Shown: positions 28,972 through 38,932, counted from the first letter of the stretch. The stretch is 64,000 bases of DNA from Occidentia massiliensis (GCA_000309075.1 CANJ01000004.1:59210-123209); one strand, 5' to 3'. Numbers and translations: made by a program. The notes: generated by a model from the letters alone, not told the origin.

Positions 28972-29046
28972 TATTTAATGAAGTCTTTTTTAATTAAAAG
29001 TTGTTTAAAATATTATAAATTTTACCTAATATAAAAGCTAAATTTT

Positions 29047-30537
29047 CTAGGTAGTTGTAGTAATAAGTTTGTTGTACTCATAATTTAATTCTCTAACAGC
29101 ATATATCCATAATGCTACTATAATAAAAAATATAAACCCAAAATAAGGAGAAGCTTCTACAAAACTGTAGCTTGGGAAAAGTATAAAAAAAGTGGATTGT
29201 ATAACTCCACCGCCAGACTTACCAAGGCGCCCACCTATTACATCTACAGCTGCTTTTCCTTTGCTTTTCAATTCGTCATCAAGAGGGATATATGCCATTT
29301 CTTTTGTTGAGTCGAACAAAGAATATTTTGTTGCTTTACTGAGTACATTTTGTATCATTCCAATGCTAATAGCAATAACAAGTGGAGTAGATGATAAAAA
29401 ACCAGTTAAATATATTGAAATTGTGTGATCAAAAAATATAAATCCAAAAAATATTAATCCAGTAATTAATATCATTAAAGGAGTTAATACTGCTGCTGTT
29501 CCCCAAGAAACTCGTCTTAAGATATTACTTCCTACAATCATAAATATTATTGATGTAGTTCCTTGCCATTTTTGAAAATTACCCATAAATATAGCATAGG
29601 CTTCTTGAGTTGAGTACAATTCTCTAACTTTAGCTTTCCATATACCTTCTACTAAGTTAATAGAAATACCATAAGCAAGTACTAAAATAACTATTAAGCC
29701 AAGATATTTTGATGAAAAAATCAATTTGAAACTTTCTGTCAATGACAACTTAGCCTTTTTCTTTTTTACATTTTGTTCTAAAGGGTCGTATAATTGTGGG
29801 TCTGTTAAAACATTGTTATTAATATAGGCATAAGCTATTATAGTTAACATACCTGATATAATACATATAGTTATTAAAGGTGTAAAGGTTAATGCAGTTT
29901 CTTTATTACTGCTATTACTTAGAAAGTATTCTAATACATATCCAGTAAGAAGAAGTGAAAAGTTACCTAATAATCCAAACATAGGATAAAACCTTTTGGC
30001 TTCTTGTGTTTTAGTGATTTGGTTAGCAAATTGCCAAAAGAGTAAGCTAAGCATAACACTACCCCATAGTTCAGAAATAGTATAAAAAGTTGCATAGCTC
30101 CATTGGCCTATGATTTTAATAAACCATTGAAGATTTGGATAATCATTGCTAAGTTTTTCAATAGTTTTAGGATTTGGATGGACTAGTTCTACATTAGGGT
30201 AAAGGATAAAGATAAATAAGATTAAATAACTAATGAAGAAAGAAGTTACAGTATAAAATACTTTTTGTGAACTCATTACATTACATAATTTTGCATATAT
30301 TATCATTACAAATATAGCTGATGGTAAAACAATATAAGTTTTTAAAAAACTAATAGCTTCAGGACCAATATTTGGAACTACAAACCCATCTTTAATAGAT
30401 CGCAACATTGAGTAGTTAAATAATATGCAAAACATCATAAAAGCCATAGGTAGAAATTTTTTATTTTCACGTGATTCTATAGGCCAAATAGCTTTGCAAA
30501 TACTATTGAATCTTGTACTAAATCGACTTTTGTTCAT
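29047..30537 (-). CDS. tlc: ATP/ADP translocase, Tlc1-type
   Basis: Non-mitochondrial nucleotide transporter (AAA family), 496 residues with about twelve helices. It exchanges bacterial ADP for host ATP and defines the energy-parasite lifestyle of Rickettsiales and Chlamydiae. It matches Rickettsia Tlc1 along its length from memory: [20 protein letters not shown] (28-47), [67 protein letters not shown] and [17 protein letters not shown]. Of the five Tlc paralogues in Rickettsia, Tlc1 is the true ATP/ADP exchanger and the others move other nucleotides. The similarity favours Tlc1, so ATP import is the likely role. Confidence 0.95.
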   Translation of the reverse strand: MNKSRFSTRFNSICKAIWPIESRENKKFLPMAFMMFCILFNYSMLRSIKDGFVVPNIGPEAISFLKTYIVLPSAIFVMIIYAKLCNVMSSQKVFYTVTSFFISYLILFIFILYPNVELVHPNPKTIEKLSNDYPNLQWFIKIIGQWSYATFYTISELWGSVMLSLLFWQFANQITKTQEAKRFYPMFGLLGNFSLLLTGYVLEYFLSNSSNKETALTFTPLITICIISGMLTIIAYAYINNNVLTDPQLYDPLEQNVKKKKAKLSLTESFKLIFSSKYLGLIVILVLAYGISINLVEGIWKAKVRELYSTQEAYAIFMGNFQKWQGTTSIIFMIVGSNILRRVSWGTAAVLTPLMILITGLIFFGFIFFDHTISIYLTGFLSSTPLVIAISIGMIQNVLSKATKYSLFDSTKEMAYIPLDDELKSKGKAAVDVIGGRLGKSGGGVIQSTFFILFPSYSFVEASPYFGFIFFIIVALWIYAVRELNYEYNKLITTTT

Positions 30538-30718
30538 AATGCTTAATAATCTTTAATTTGATCTTGAAAAAATAAGTAACAACTAAGATAAATACCTTTA
30601 AATGTCAAGTAAAACTTTATTAGCTTTTCTTTATAAGAATTATCTTTGCTAAGTAGTGTAAGACTAGATATATGATTTAATTTTTTGTTTCTTCTAATTA
30701 CTTAAAATCATATTATTT

Positions 30719-31216
30719 TTATTTATCTCTTTCTAGATTTTGTAAGTTATTAAATTTTTTAAAAGCTTCTTGAGCCTCTGAACTTGACCGAGCAATATTT
30801 ATAAAAACTTTACAAGATACTTCTGGGTGAAGTTGAATTGCAACTTCGTGTATTCCAATATTTTTAATCGGTTTAATGTCAACATTAACTTTTATATTTG
30901 AACTAGCATTGAGTTCTTTTATAATTTCTTTGGAATTAACAGAGCCAAATAATTTTCCGTCGTTACTTGTTTGTCTTATAAAAGTTATAAAATTATTCTC
31001 AATTTTTTGTGTTGCTTCTTGAGCTAAAGCTATTTCTTCACGGTTTTTTTCTTCATATTTTTGAAGGTTTGATTCCACCATCTCTTGATTTTCCTTTGTC
31101 ATTCTTATTGCATAATGGTGAGGAATTAAGTAATTACGAGCAAAACCACTAGCTACTTCTATTATATCACCTACCTTGCCTAGATTTTTTACTGACTTAA
31201 TTAAAAGCACTTTCAT
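30719..31216 (-). CDS. rplI: 50S ribosomal protein L9
   Basis: Large-subunit protein of 165 residues. The N-terminal rRNA-binding domain has the family signature GKVGDIIEVASGFARNYLIPHHYAI (about 13-37). A long connecting helix (38-75) and the C-terminal domain (IKELNASSNIKVNVDIKPIKNIGIHEVAIQLHPEV) follow. A short charged tail extends past the usual 150 residues. Last gene of rpsF-rpsR-rplI, with a 34-nt gap after rpsR. Confidence 0.96.
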   Translation of the reverse strand: MKVLLIKSVKNLGKVGDIIEVASGFARNYLIPHHYAIRMTKENQEMVESNLQKYEEKNREEIALAQEATQKIENNFITFIRQTSNDGKLFGSVNSKEIIKELNASSNIKVNVDIKPIKNIGIHEVAIQLHPEVSCKVFINIARSSSEAQEAFKKFNNLQNLERDK

Positions 31217-31250
31217 ATAGTTTATTTATCCTTTACTTAGTAATATAATA

Positions 31251-31553
31251 TTATTTGCCATTATATACAAATGCCATTAAAGCAAGCTCTCTAGCTATTT
31301 TGATTGCTTTCATAAGTTTTCTTTGTTTAGAACGACATACATTAGTAATTCTTCCTGGTAGAATTCTTTTTCCTTCGGATACAAACCTTTCTAGAAGATC
31401 TGGATTTTTATAATCTATAATTGGTGCATTTTGAACTGATAATGGACATCCTTTTCTTCTTCTAAAGAAAACTTTCTTGTTAGTTCTATCAGCTGTTCTT
31501 TTTAGGATTTTGTTTTCCAATACGGGTTCAGTTATTTCTTTTTCAGTATTCAT
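31251..31553 (-). CDS. rpsR: 30S ribosomal protein S18
   Basis: Small-subunit protein that binds as a heterodimer with S6. Signature [14 protein letters not shown], then [27 protein letters not shown] place the start at ATG 31553, one base after the rpsF stop (TAAGATG), giving 100 residues. An upstream ATG at 31568 would overlap rpsF by 14 nt and add five residues. Both are possible; the shorter one fits the usual S18 length better. Confidence 0.95.
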   Translation of the reverse strand: MNTEKEITEPVLENKILKRTADRTNKKVFFRRRKGCPLSVQNAPIIDYKNPDLLERFVSEGKRILPGRITNVCRSKQRKLMKAIKIARELALMAFVYNGK

Positions 31554-31554
31554 C

Positions 31555-31914
31555 TTAATTAGTGACATTAATTGTTAATTCTTGTTCGGAATTTTTAGTT
31601 TTTAAAATTGGTGAAGGCTCTTTACTAATTTCTTTAACATTAATAATTTTGTACCTTATAATTTCTGAGCTAAACTTCATTTTATAGTCAAGTTCTTGTA
31701 GAGCTTTGTTATTAGCTGAAATACCTAACATCACATAATGCCCTTTTTTGTTTTTTGCAATTTCATATGCTAGATTCCTAAACCCCCAGTATTCTTGTTT
31801 GATAAGTTCTCCTTTATGCTCTTTTAAAATGTTAATCAGGTTATCTGTTAGCTTATCAAGGTCAGAACTAGACATGTCTTGACGACCAATAAAAACTAAT
31901 TCATATAAAGACAT
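31555..31914 (-). CDS. rpsF: 30S ribosomal protein S6
   Basis: Ferredoxin-fold protein of 119 residues that pairs with S18 at the platform. Signatures are [35 protein letters not shown] and [10 protein letters not shown] polar C-terminal tail of about 20 residues follows the core. First gene of the rpsF-rpsR-rplI operon. Confidence 0.96.
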   Translation of the reverse strand: MSLYELVFIGRQDMSSSDLDKLTDNLINILKEHKGELIKQEYWGFRNLAYEIAKNKKGHYVMLGISANNKALQELDYKMKFSSEIIRYKIINVKEISKEPSPILKTKNSEQELTINVTN

Positions 31915-32215
31915 ATTTAAACACTCTATTATTTAATTATACTTTATAGCAATTTTGCATTAATAATTCAAGGACTAATATTTTTAAAAAACTGGACTTT
32001 AAAGAATTATACTTTATACTTAGTTGTTTTAACAGATTATATTTTTACCTATAATTATATTTTGGGCATTTGTTTTAAGATATACTTATGTTATAAATAT
32101 TATAATATTACTTAATAATGACTTGATTTTTTAATTAAAGGTTGTAATATTATACTTATTTTTGAAAATGCTTAATCTTATTTGAATTGTAATAAAAATT
32201 TTTAATAGATGTATC
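31915..32215. other. divergent promoter region, rpsF versus the regulator gene
   Basis: About 300 bp of very AT-rich DNA between divergently transcribed genes, so it must hold promoters for both. Several TATAAT-like hexamers occur (for example around 32093-32107), but A/T content is too high to choose one. No structured RNA is seen. Confidence 0.45.
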
Positions 32216-32941
32216 ATGTCTAGTTCAGAGAAGTTACCACCACAAATTTTTGTAATAGAGCCGGATGAAATACAACGTACTACACTTTGTAATATTATAG
32301 AAAGGTCTTTATTTACTGTAATGCGTGCTGAGAGTGCGAAGTCTAGCAGTAGAATTATGGCTTTAGATCACCCTAATGTAGTTGTTATTAGCTCTAACTT
32401 GAGTGATGTTCCTGCATATAAACTAGCTTTAGAGCTTAGAGTAATAGTAAAAAAGCTTCATCAAGTAGAAATACCCATTGTTTTCATTCTTAATAGAAAT
32501 GATGATCAGATACCGTATAGAAATTTAGATAACGGGCTAGTAGAAGTTTTATATCGTCCTTTTACTCCTGATGAAATAGTAACCATAATAAAATCATTAC
32601 TTCGTAGGTCTAATCCAGTATTGCAGGATAAAATACTTAGATATAAAGATTTAAGTATGGATCTTGCTACTTTCAAAGTATATCGTGGTGATAGACGTAT
32701 TCGCATAGGTCCTACAGAATTTAAAATATTACAGCTTTTATTTAAGCAACCAAAATCTATACTTTCACGTCAACATATCATAGATTATGTATGGGGAGAT
32801 AGTGAGATTTATCTTCGTACAGTTGATGTGCATATAAACAGGTTGAGGACTGTTATAAGAAATAATAAGTTTGAGCCACCTATTATTAAAACAGTTAGAG
32901 CTTCTGGGTATTGTTTAAATCTTCCAGGAGAGGTGGATTGA
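32216..32941 (+). CDS. OmpR/PhoB-family regulator with degenerate receiver
   Basis: Two-domain response regulator of 241 residues. The C-terminal winged helix (about 140-237) is well preserved and PhoB-like: RIRIGPTEFKILQLL, SRQHIIDYVWG, RTVDVHINRLRTVI and IKTVRASGYCL. The receiver domain (10-122) has lost its chemistry. The phospho-acceptor Asp is Ser59 in NVVVISSN. The first acidic pair reads EPDE rather than EDEE. The conserved Lys of the KPF motif is Arg114 (YRPF). Phosphorylation in the normal way should be impossible, so it probably works as a constitutive or ligand-gated regulator like other atypical OmpR proteins (for example chlamydial ChxR). No partner kinase is adjacent. DNA target unknown. 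Confidence 0.87.
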   Translation: MSSSEKLPPQIFVIEPDEIQRTTLCNIIERSLFTVMRAESAKSSSRIMALDHPNVVVISSNLSDVPAYKLALELRVIVKKLHQVEIPIVFILNRNDDQIPYRNLDNGLVEVLYRPFTPDEIVTIIKSLLRRSNPVLQDKILRYKDLSMDLATFKVYRGDRRIRIGPTEFKILQLLFKQPKSILSRQHIIDYVWGDSEIYLRTVDVHINRLRTVIRNNKFEPPIIKTVRASGYCLNLPGEVD

Positions 32942-33038
32942 AGTATATTGTAATATAGCAAGAAGAAAAAAGTTTATATAATTGAAATTATATCTTTATA
33001 TTTATAGTTACTTTTTAATAGTGTGAAGGAATAAATAT

Positions 33039-33146
33039 ATGATGCTTGATAATAAAAAATTTATTGAAGCTTCATTTAATGTTGATTATGTAGGTCAGGA
33101 AGAAGAACAAAAATATCAGATTTTAGATATTGAAAATAATATGTAA
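33039..33146 (+). pseudogene. duplicated fragment of the AsmA-like gene
   Basis: A 35-residue frame from ATGATG to TAA that is a diverged copy of an internal piece of the gene at 49270-51789. It reads DNKKFIEASFNVDYV, then EEEQKYQ and ILDIENN. The parent at about 49612-49720 reads DNKEFIETSFAINYV, then KEEQKYQ and LDIESN. Similarity extends a few bases upstream of the ATG. This is the remnant of a partial duplication and is not expected to function. The remaining spacer to 33470 shows no further match. Confidence 0.75.
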
Positions 33147-33470
33147 GTGTATTTAGATTAAAAGGAAATAAAGAATAGTGCATACGATAAAAGGTGGGAT
33201 TTTATTTAACAATGTAGAGTGTAAGTATAAATACATATTAGTAGGGAAAAGTATTATAATATTTATGTATAACTCTTGCAAGAATTATGTAAGTTTTTAA
33301 TAAATAGTGTACAAACGTCAGATATATCTGTAAAACTCTTCTAATTTTTAAATTATTCAAGTCTGTATACATAGGGTTTCTGTTTTTGTTTTCAATATTT
33401 AAAATAAGTATATATTGAATTGTATAATTATACGCAAACTAAGTTAATATGTATTAAGGGAGCGAGAATT

Positions 33471-35216
33471 TTGGAAGAACAAAAGTTATATACTAGTATT
33501 AAGATAATCAAAAGATTACTGTCAAATCATATTAAGCCTTATAAAAAACTCATACTTATAGCAATTATATGTATGATAATAGTTGCGAGCTTGTCAACAG
33601 TGATTGTTATGATGTCAAAGATAGTAATTAATAAAATCTTTATTATTCATGATAGTTTTATGCTTATAGTTGTGCCATTAGTTACAATTGGGTTATTTTT
33701 TTCAAAGGCAGTAGCTGAGTACTATCAAAATTACCTTATTAAGCTTATAGGACAAGGTATCTTACGAGATATACAGTTATTGATGTATAGGCATTTATTG
33801 TTTTCAGATTTAGAATTTTTACAGAAATTTCCATCAGGAAAGATTATTTCAAGATTTACTAATGATATATCGTCAATGCGTACCGCTGTTTCAAGTTGTA
33901 TAGTTGGTATAGCTCGTCACTTTGTTACTGTAGTATTTTTGGTTTGTTATATGTTTATTTTAGAGCCATTTTTATCTTTATTAGTATTTGTAGTATTTCC
34001 TATTTCTGTATATCCTGTACAAAAGCTGGGGCGAAAAATGCGTAAATTTTCTTATATGAACCAGGAAAACCTTAGTAATTATGTTTTACAACTAGATGAA
34101 ACATTTAAAAGTATAAAAGTAGTAAAATCTTACCAAGCTGAAAATTATGAATTGTCAAGAGCAGAAAAGATTACTAAAGAGATGTTAAGGTTATTTACTA
34201 AGGTAGCTAGAGTAGATTCTCTTACTTCACCTATTATGGAAATACTTAGTGGAATTGCTATGAGTGCAATAATATTGTATGGGGGGATATTGATAATAAG
34301 AGGAGAAACCACCCCTGGTTCAATAATTGCTTTTATGACAGCTTTTGCTTCTGCTTATCGTCCTTTTAAAGGCTTGTTATCATTAAATGTTACTTTACAA
34401 GAAGGGTTATCAGCAGCAAAAAGGGTATTTTTTGTGCTAGATATTGTGCCTAATATTAAAAATTGTCATAATGCTATTATTATTAATTCTTGTTTATCTG
34501 GAATTGAATTTATTAATGTATATTTATCATTAAATAAGAAATTAATTTTAGAAAATATTAATTTTGTTTTATCTCAAGGGGAAACTATTGCTTTAGTTGG
34601 TGAATCCGGTAGTGGTAAAACTTCTATTGCAAATTTAATGATGAGGTTTTATGACCCATCAAGAGGTAATATAAAATTGGGTGAACTAGAGTTGAAAGAA
34701 ATTGATATTAGCTCATTAAGACAGCATGTGACTTTAGTTGCACAAGAGACTATGCTGTTTGATGCTTCAGTTGCAGAAAATATTTCATATGGTGATCCTA
34801 ACGTTACTATGGAGCAGATAATTGATGCAGCTAAAAGGTCTTTTGCTCATGAGTTTATTATTAATATGCCTGAAGGTTATAAGACTATGGTTGGACACCA
34901 AGGTTATAAATTATCAGGTGGACAAAGACAAAGGTTATCAATTGCTAGGGCCTTAATTAAAAATGCCCCAATACTCATTTTAGATGAAGCTACGAGTGCT
35001 TTAGATCAAAGTATAGAGGCATCAATATATAAATCAATAAGAGATTGTAGAAGACATCAAACTAATATAATTATAACACATAGGATTAATATGATAATTA
35101 ATGTAGATAAAATAGTTGTGTTAAAACATGGGAGAGTTGTAGAATGTGGCACTCATGATGAGTTGTTAAAAAATCGTTATGAGTATTATAGGCTGTATCA
35201 TAAGAAAATAGATTAA
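33471..35216 (+). CDS. MsbA-like ABC exporter (permease-ATPase)
   Basis: Half-size ABC exporter with an N-terminal six-helix membrane domain and a C-terminal ATPase. Walker A GESGSGKTS begins at residue 377. The Q-loop (VTLVAQETMLFDASV), signature LSGGQRQR, Walker B ILILDEATSALD and switch ITHR are all present. Among exporters it most resembles the MsbA/lipid A flippase group (FPSGKIISRFTNDISSMR, LQEGLSAAKRVF). I place the start at TTG 33471, preceded by GGAGCGAG, because no in-frame ATG exists and TATAAT at 33424-33429 may be the -10 box. A longer frame opens at TTG 33420. Orientia lacks LPS, so the cargo may be another lipid or a drug; this is inference. Confidence 0.87.
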   Translation: MEEQKLYTSIKIIKRLLSNHIKPYKKLILIAIICMIIVASLSTVIVMMSKIVINKIFIIHDSFMLIVVPLVTIGLFFSKAVAEYYQNYLIKLIGQGILRDIQLLMYRHLLFSDLEFLQKFPSGKIISRFTNDISSMRTAVSSCIVGIARHFVTVVFLVCYMFILEPFLSLLVFVVFPISVYPVQKLGRKMRKFSYMNQENLSNYVLQLDETFKSIKVVKSYQAENYELSRAEKITKEMLRLFTKVARVDSLTSPIMEILSGIAMSAIILYGGILIIRGETTPGSIIAFMTAFASAYRPFKGLLSLNVTLQEGLSAAKRVFFVLDIVPNIKNCHNAIIINSCLSGIEFINVYLSLNKKLILENINFVLSQGETIALVGESGSGKTSIANLMMRFYDPSRGNIKLGELELKEIDISSLRQHVTLVAQETMLFDASVAENISYGDPNVTMEQIIDAAKRSFAHEFIINMPEGYKTMVGHQGYKLSGGQRQRLSIARALIKNAPILILDEATSALDQSIEASIYKSIRDCRRHQTNIIITHRINMIINVDKIVVLKHGRVVECGTHDELLKNRYEYYRLYHKKID

Positions 35217-35343
35217 ATAACAGGTTTATAGGTGTTCAATATTTGTTGTAAGTAGAAAATATAGTAAAAATAAAAAAATACTTAGTACAAAAGTAGAACA
35301 TGATATAATTCACTTTATATAATATTAAAAAATAAGGAGTTGT

Positions 35344-35727
35344 ATGTTGCTGATAGATAATATATATGCTAATAATGATAATGTAACTGTTACACAGGCA
35401 GCTAATATACCAAAATCACCAGATCCATTACAGTCAGGATGGATTAATATAGTACCTATAGTATTGATTTTTGTGGTATTTTATTTTTTATTAATTCGTC
35501 CTCAAGAAAAAAGACGTAAAGAACATGAACAGTTTATTAGTACTTTAAAAAAGGGAGAACAGGTTGTCACAAATAGTGGTATTTATGGTATGGTTGTTAG
35601 TATTGATGAGAATAATAATACTGTAATACTTGAGGTGGCTCCTGAGATTAAAATAAAAATTTTAAAAACAGCTGTAGCTGATATAATTAGTAGAAAAGAA
35701 ATGCAAAAAGATAAAGCAAGTAAGTAA
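35344..35727 (+). CDS. yajC: preprotein translocase subunit YajC
   Basis: Small inner-membrane protein of 127 residues that associates with SecDF. One transmembrane helix (about 38-57, IVPIVLIFVVFYFLLIRPQ) is followed by the cytoplasmic signature RPQEKRRKEHEQFI and KGEQVVTNSGIYG. A clear AAGGAG site lies just before the start. Its TAA stop overlaps the secD start (TAATG), so the two are translationally coupled. Confidence 0.95.
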   Translation: MLLIDNIYANNDNVTVTQAANIPKSPDPLQSGWINIVPIVLIFVVFYFLLIRPQEKRRKEHEQFISTLKKGEQVVTNSGIYGMVVSIDENNNTVILEVAPEIKIKILKTAVADIISRKEMQKDKASK

Positions 35728-37286
35728 TGAAAGTAAAACAATCTTTTATGAGTAAAATATTAACTGTAATATCGGTTACAATAGTTGCCTGTTTGTTTGC
35801 AGCTCCAAATCTTTTTAATTTTCATAAATATCGATGGTTACCTCAGCAAAAAGTTAATTTAGGGCTTGATTTAAAAGGTGGCTCTCACCTTTTACTCCAA
35901 GTTGATTTCAATTCTTGTTTTTTTGAACAATTAAATATGACAGCTGAAAATTTTAGAAAAGAATTAAAAAATAATAAAATCGGTTACAAGGAATTTAAAA
36001 TTAGGAATGATCATATTTCTTTAAAACTACGAGATAATTCTTTATATTCTTCAGTAAAAAAAATATTAATTAATTTAGATTCTGGTTTATCTATTAAATT
36101 AGATAAGCATCAAGTAATAATTAGTTTTGCAGATTACAGGTTGAGGGAATTTAAAAAACAAGTTATGGAACGTACTATGGAGATAATAAGAATGAGAGTA
36201 GATAGTATGGGAACAACTGAACCTATAATTCAAGAGCAAGGTGAAGCTAATATTGTACTTGAAGTTCCAGGGGTTAAAGATCCTAAGCATGTTAAAGATC
36301 TTCTTGGTAGGATAGCTAAACTTACTTTTAATATTGTAGAAAGGGAGGTGAATCCTGAAGAACTAGATAAAAGTAATTTAGAGAAAGGGTTAATGTTAGT
36401 AACAGAATACCATAATAATAGAGAGTATTTTTTGTTAATAAGAAAACAGCCTATTATAGTAGGTGATTTACTTAAAAATTCTTATGTTAGTTTTAATAAA
36501 AATTCTCAACCAATTGTATCTATTTCTTTTAATAGTATGGGTTCAAAATTATTTGCTCAAGCTACTAAACAATATCAAGGAAAACGGCTTGCAATTATTC
36601 TTGATGGAAAACTTCTTAGTGCACCAGTGATAACTGAGCCAATATTGGGAGGTTCTGGAGTTATATCTGGAAATTTTACTATTGAGTCAGCAAATGATCT
36701 TAGTTTATTACTTAGATCTGGAGCGCTACCTACTGCTTTAAAGATTATAGAGGAGAAGAGAATAGGTCCAAATCTTGGTAATGATTCAATTCAATCTGGT
36801 AAATTAGCAGGGGGGATAGGATTTGTTTTAGTAAATATATTTATGTTATGGACATATGGGGTTTTAGGATTATTTGCTAACATTGCTTTAATTCTTAGCT
36901 TGGTATATATGCTTGCAATATTGTCGGTGTTGCAAGCAACTTTAACTTTACCTGGAATAGCTGGTATTATATTAACTATTGGTATGGCTGTTGATGCTAA
37001 TGTATTAATTTATGAAAGGATAAAAGAAGAATTAAACAAGGGTTCTTCAATATTATATTCTATTAGGGAGGGGTTTAGAGCTGCTTTTACTACTATTGCA
37101 GATTCAAATATTACTACTTTGTTAGCAGCAATTGTATTATATGTATTTGGGACTGGAGCTATAAAAGGGTTTGCAGTAACGCTTTCAGTTGGTATTTTGT
37201 CTTCAATGTATTCTGCTATTGTAGTTACAAAGCTTTTAATAGATTTATGGGTTAAATATAGGTCTCCTGTAAAATTAAGATTATAA
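35727..37286 (+). CDS. secD: protein translocase subunit SecD
   Basis: RND-type proton-driven Sec accessory protein of 519 residues. The N-terminal helix is followed by VNLGLDLKGGSHLLLQVD (about 41-58), the P1 domain, then the RMRVDSMGTTEPIIQEQGEANIVLEVPGV segment. The six-helix domain has GMAVDANVLIYERIKEEL (near 424-441). It improves export by pulling on translocating chains and is normally partnered by SecF, whose gene is not adjacent here. It overlaps yajC by one base. Confidence 0.96.
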   Translation: MKVKQSFMSKILTVISVTIVACLFAAPNLFNFHKYRWLPQQKVNLGLDLKGGSHLLLQVDFNSCFFEQLNMTAENFRKELKNNKIGYKEFKIRNDHISLKLRDNSLYSSVKKILINLDSGLSIKLDKHQVIISFADYRLREFKKQVMERTMEIIRMRVDSMGTTEPIIQEQGEANIVLEVPGVKDPKHVKDLLGRIAKLTFNIVEREVNPEELDKSNLEKGLMLVTEYHNNREYFLLIRKQPIIVGDLLKNSYVSFNKNSQPIVSISFNSMGSKLFAQATKQYQGKRLAIILDGKLLSAPVITEPILGGSGVISGNFTIESANDLSLLLRSGALPTALKIIEEKRIGPNLGNDSIQSGKLAGGIGFVLVNIFMLWTYGVLGLFANIALILSLVYMLAILSVLQATLTLPGIAGIILTIGMAVDANVLIYERIKEELNKGSSILYSIREGFRAAFTTIADSNITTLLAAIVLYVFGTGAIKGFAVTLSVGILSSMYSAIVVTKLLIDLWVKYRSPVKLRL

Positions 37287-37429
37287 TAACTATATGTCTT
37301 GACTACTAAGTGATAAGGTTTAATAAGAATATAGTCAAATAATTTTGTGTTATGGTAGATATTATAGTAAATATTTATTTTGGCTAGTCTTAAAAAAGTA
37401 TGTAAATTATAGGTAATTTGTATTATAAA

Positions 37430-37505
37430 GGGGTTATAGCTCAGTTGGTAGAGCGTTTGAATGGCATTCAAAAGGTCAGGGGTTCGATTCCCCTTGGCTC
37501 CACCA
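37430..37505 (+). tRNA. tRNA-Ala (GGC)
   Basis: Anticodon loop ATGGCAT with anticodon GGC. The T-arm is GGGGTTCGATTCCCC. Acceptor GGGGTTA pairs with TGGCTCC, tolerating three G-U pairs. Discriminator A and encoded CCA. Confidence 0.95.
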
Positions 37506-38219
37506 AAAATCTGTTTTATATTAATTAGGTTAGTTATTATAAATAATCAGGGTTGTAAATTAAAGTCTCAAGTAATTGGAATTACAGGGCAGATAGCTAG
37601 TGGTAAGACTTTAATATTAGAATATTTATATAAAAAAAGTTTTGCTGTATTTAGTGCTGATAGTTATGTAGCTAAACTTTATGAGGACTTACCATTTTAT
37701 CAATATGTATGTAAATTATTAGGTTCAAGTAATAATTTATCTAAAAAAGAGATATCTGAAATAATATACAAGAATGACCGTAAGAGAATACAATTAGAAG
37801 AGTTTATTCATCCTAAAGTATTGTTTGGATTCCATAGGTTTATTGATAAAAATAAAAATAAAACTATTATTTTTGCAGAAATTCCTTTACTATATGAAAA
37901 AAAATGGGCTAGGTATTTTGATGTTGTAATTGCATTGCAGTGTCCATTAAAGGTAAGGAGAGCTAGAGCTAGTACAAGAGTAAATTTATCAACTAAGATT
38001 TTTGATAAAATTAATGCTATACAGATGAATGAATATAAGAAGAGTGTTTTATCAGATTTTAGTATAAATACTAATCAAACTATGACAAAGTTAAAGCAAG
38101 CAGTAAATAAGATAATAGATATAATTATGAGAAAGTTAACTATTGATAAAGTTAGTAGTATTTATAAAGATCAGACACAAGATTTTACTCCTTTTAGTTG
38201 TGATCAACGTTTTAAGTAG
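37494..38219 (+). CDS. coaE: dephospho-CoA kinase, start codon unclear
   Basis: Last step of coenzyme A synthesis: phosphorylation of dephospho-CoA. The P-loop GITGQIASGKT begins at 37578. SADSY and HPKVLF are also present, together with the lid segment and FAEIPLLYEKKW. After the tRNA-Ala 3' end (37505) there is no in-frame ATG, GTG or TTG before the P-loop. The nearest canonical start is TTG 37494, which overlaps the last 12 nt of the tRNA and is used here as a placeholder. ATT 37536, with AGG six bases upstream, is an alternative. The ATG at 37461 lies inside the tRNA and gives the well-known artefact MAFKRSGVRFPLAPP. The C-terminus extends about 25 residues past the usual end. Followed by dnaQ, 32 nt after it. 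Confidence 0.85.
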   Translation: MAPPKICFILIRLVIINNQGCKLKSQVIGITGQIASGKTLILEYLYKKSFAVFSADSYVAKLYEDLPFYQYVCKLLGSSNNLSKKEISEIIYKNDRKRIQLEEFIHPKVLFGFHRFIDKNKNKTIIFAEIPLLYEKKWARYFDVVIALQCPLKVRRARASTRVNLSTKIFDKINAIQMNEYKKSVLSDFSINTNQTMTKLKQAVNKIIDIIMRKLTIDKVSSIYKDQTQDFTPFSCDQRFK

Positions 38220-38251
38220 TGTTGTTAATAAATAATTATGAATTTGTTTAT

Positions 38252-38932
38252 ATGAGAAAAATAGTATTAGATACAGAAACTACAGGGCTTGATCCTGAAC
38301 TAGGGCATAGGATTATTGAGATAGGGGCAGTTGAGCTGAGTAAAGATTTAACAAAAATTTTAAATATTTTTCATTGTTACTTGAATCCAGAAAGGGATAT
38401 ACCGAAAGAATCTTATAATGTCCATGGATTGTCTCGTGAATTCTTATTAGATAAACCTAAATTTTATGAAATTGTTGATAAGTTTTTAAATTTTATAAAA
38501 GGTGCACAGTTAATTATACATAATGCAGTATTTGATATGAAGTTTTTAAACTATGAGTTGTTTAAAATTTTTAAACCGGCAGTCCCAAATACTTGCATAA
38601 TAGATACTTTAAAGATTGCTCGGAAAAGATTTCCAAAAGAAAGAGTAAATCTAGATGCATTATGTTATAAATATAATATTGATACATCTGGGCGAAATTT
38701 CCATGGTGCACTAAAAGATGCTAAATTGCTTGCAAGTGTTTATAGTGCTATGACTAAGGGAATGCAAGCTGTTTTTCTTGATGATTATCAAAAAGAAAGT
38801 AATATAATAGTATCGAATGATGCTGTAGCTGTTAAAAATGCAAAGATTATGCAAGCTTCTAGTAGTGAGATACAAAAACATAAGCAATTATTATCTAAGA
38901 TTCCTAAATCTTTATGGATAGAAGGAGGATAA
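38252..38932 (+). CDS. dnaQ: DNA polymerase III epsilon subunit (proofreading exonuclease)
   Basis: 3'-5' exonuclease of the DEDDh type, 226 residues. ExoI motif is VLDTETTGLD (5-14), ExoII is LIIHNAVFDMKFL (near 92-104) and ExoIII is HGALKDAKLLASVY (near 153-166) with the catalytic histidine. Length and layout match bacterial epsilon. I place the start at ATG 38252 because the exonuclease motif begins four residues later; the longer frame to 38219 adds eleven unrelated residues. The coaE-dnaQ pairing is shared with Rickettsia. Confidence 0.95.
   Translation: MRKIVLDTETTGLDPELGHRIIEIGAVELSKDLTKILNIFHCYLNPERDIPKESYNVHGLSREFLLDKPKFYEIVDKFLNFIKGAQLIIHNAVFDMKFLNYELFKIFKPAVPNTCIIDTLKIARKRFPKERVNLDALCYKYNIDTSGRNFHGALKDAKLLASVYSAMTKGMQAVFLDDYQKESNIIVSNDAVAVKNAKIMQASSSEIQKHKQLLSKIPKSLWIEGG

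Noticed and set aside
30660..30718. Terminator after rplI
   Set aside because: ATATGATTT and AAATCATAT can pair, but the loop is about 30 nt and no U-run follows, so it is not a convincing Rho-independent terminator.
37461..37505. Coding start at ATG 37461 for coaE
   Set aside because: The ATG is in the tRNA-Ala anticodon arm; the resulting MAFKRSGVRFPLAPP is a common artefact of reading through tRNA-Ala.
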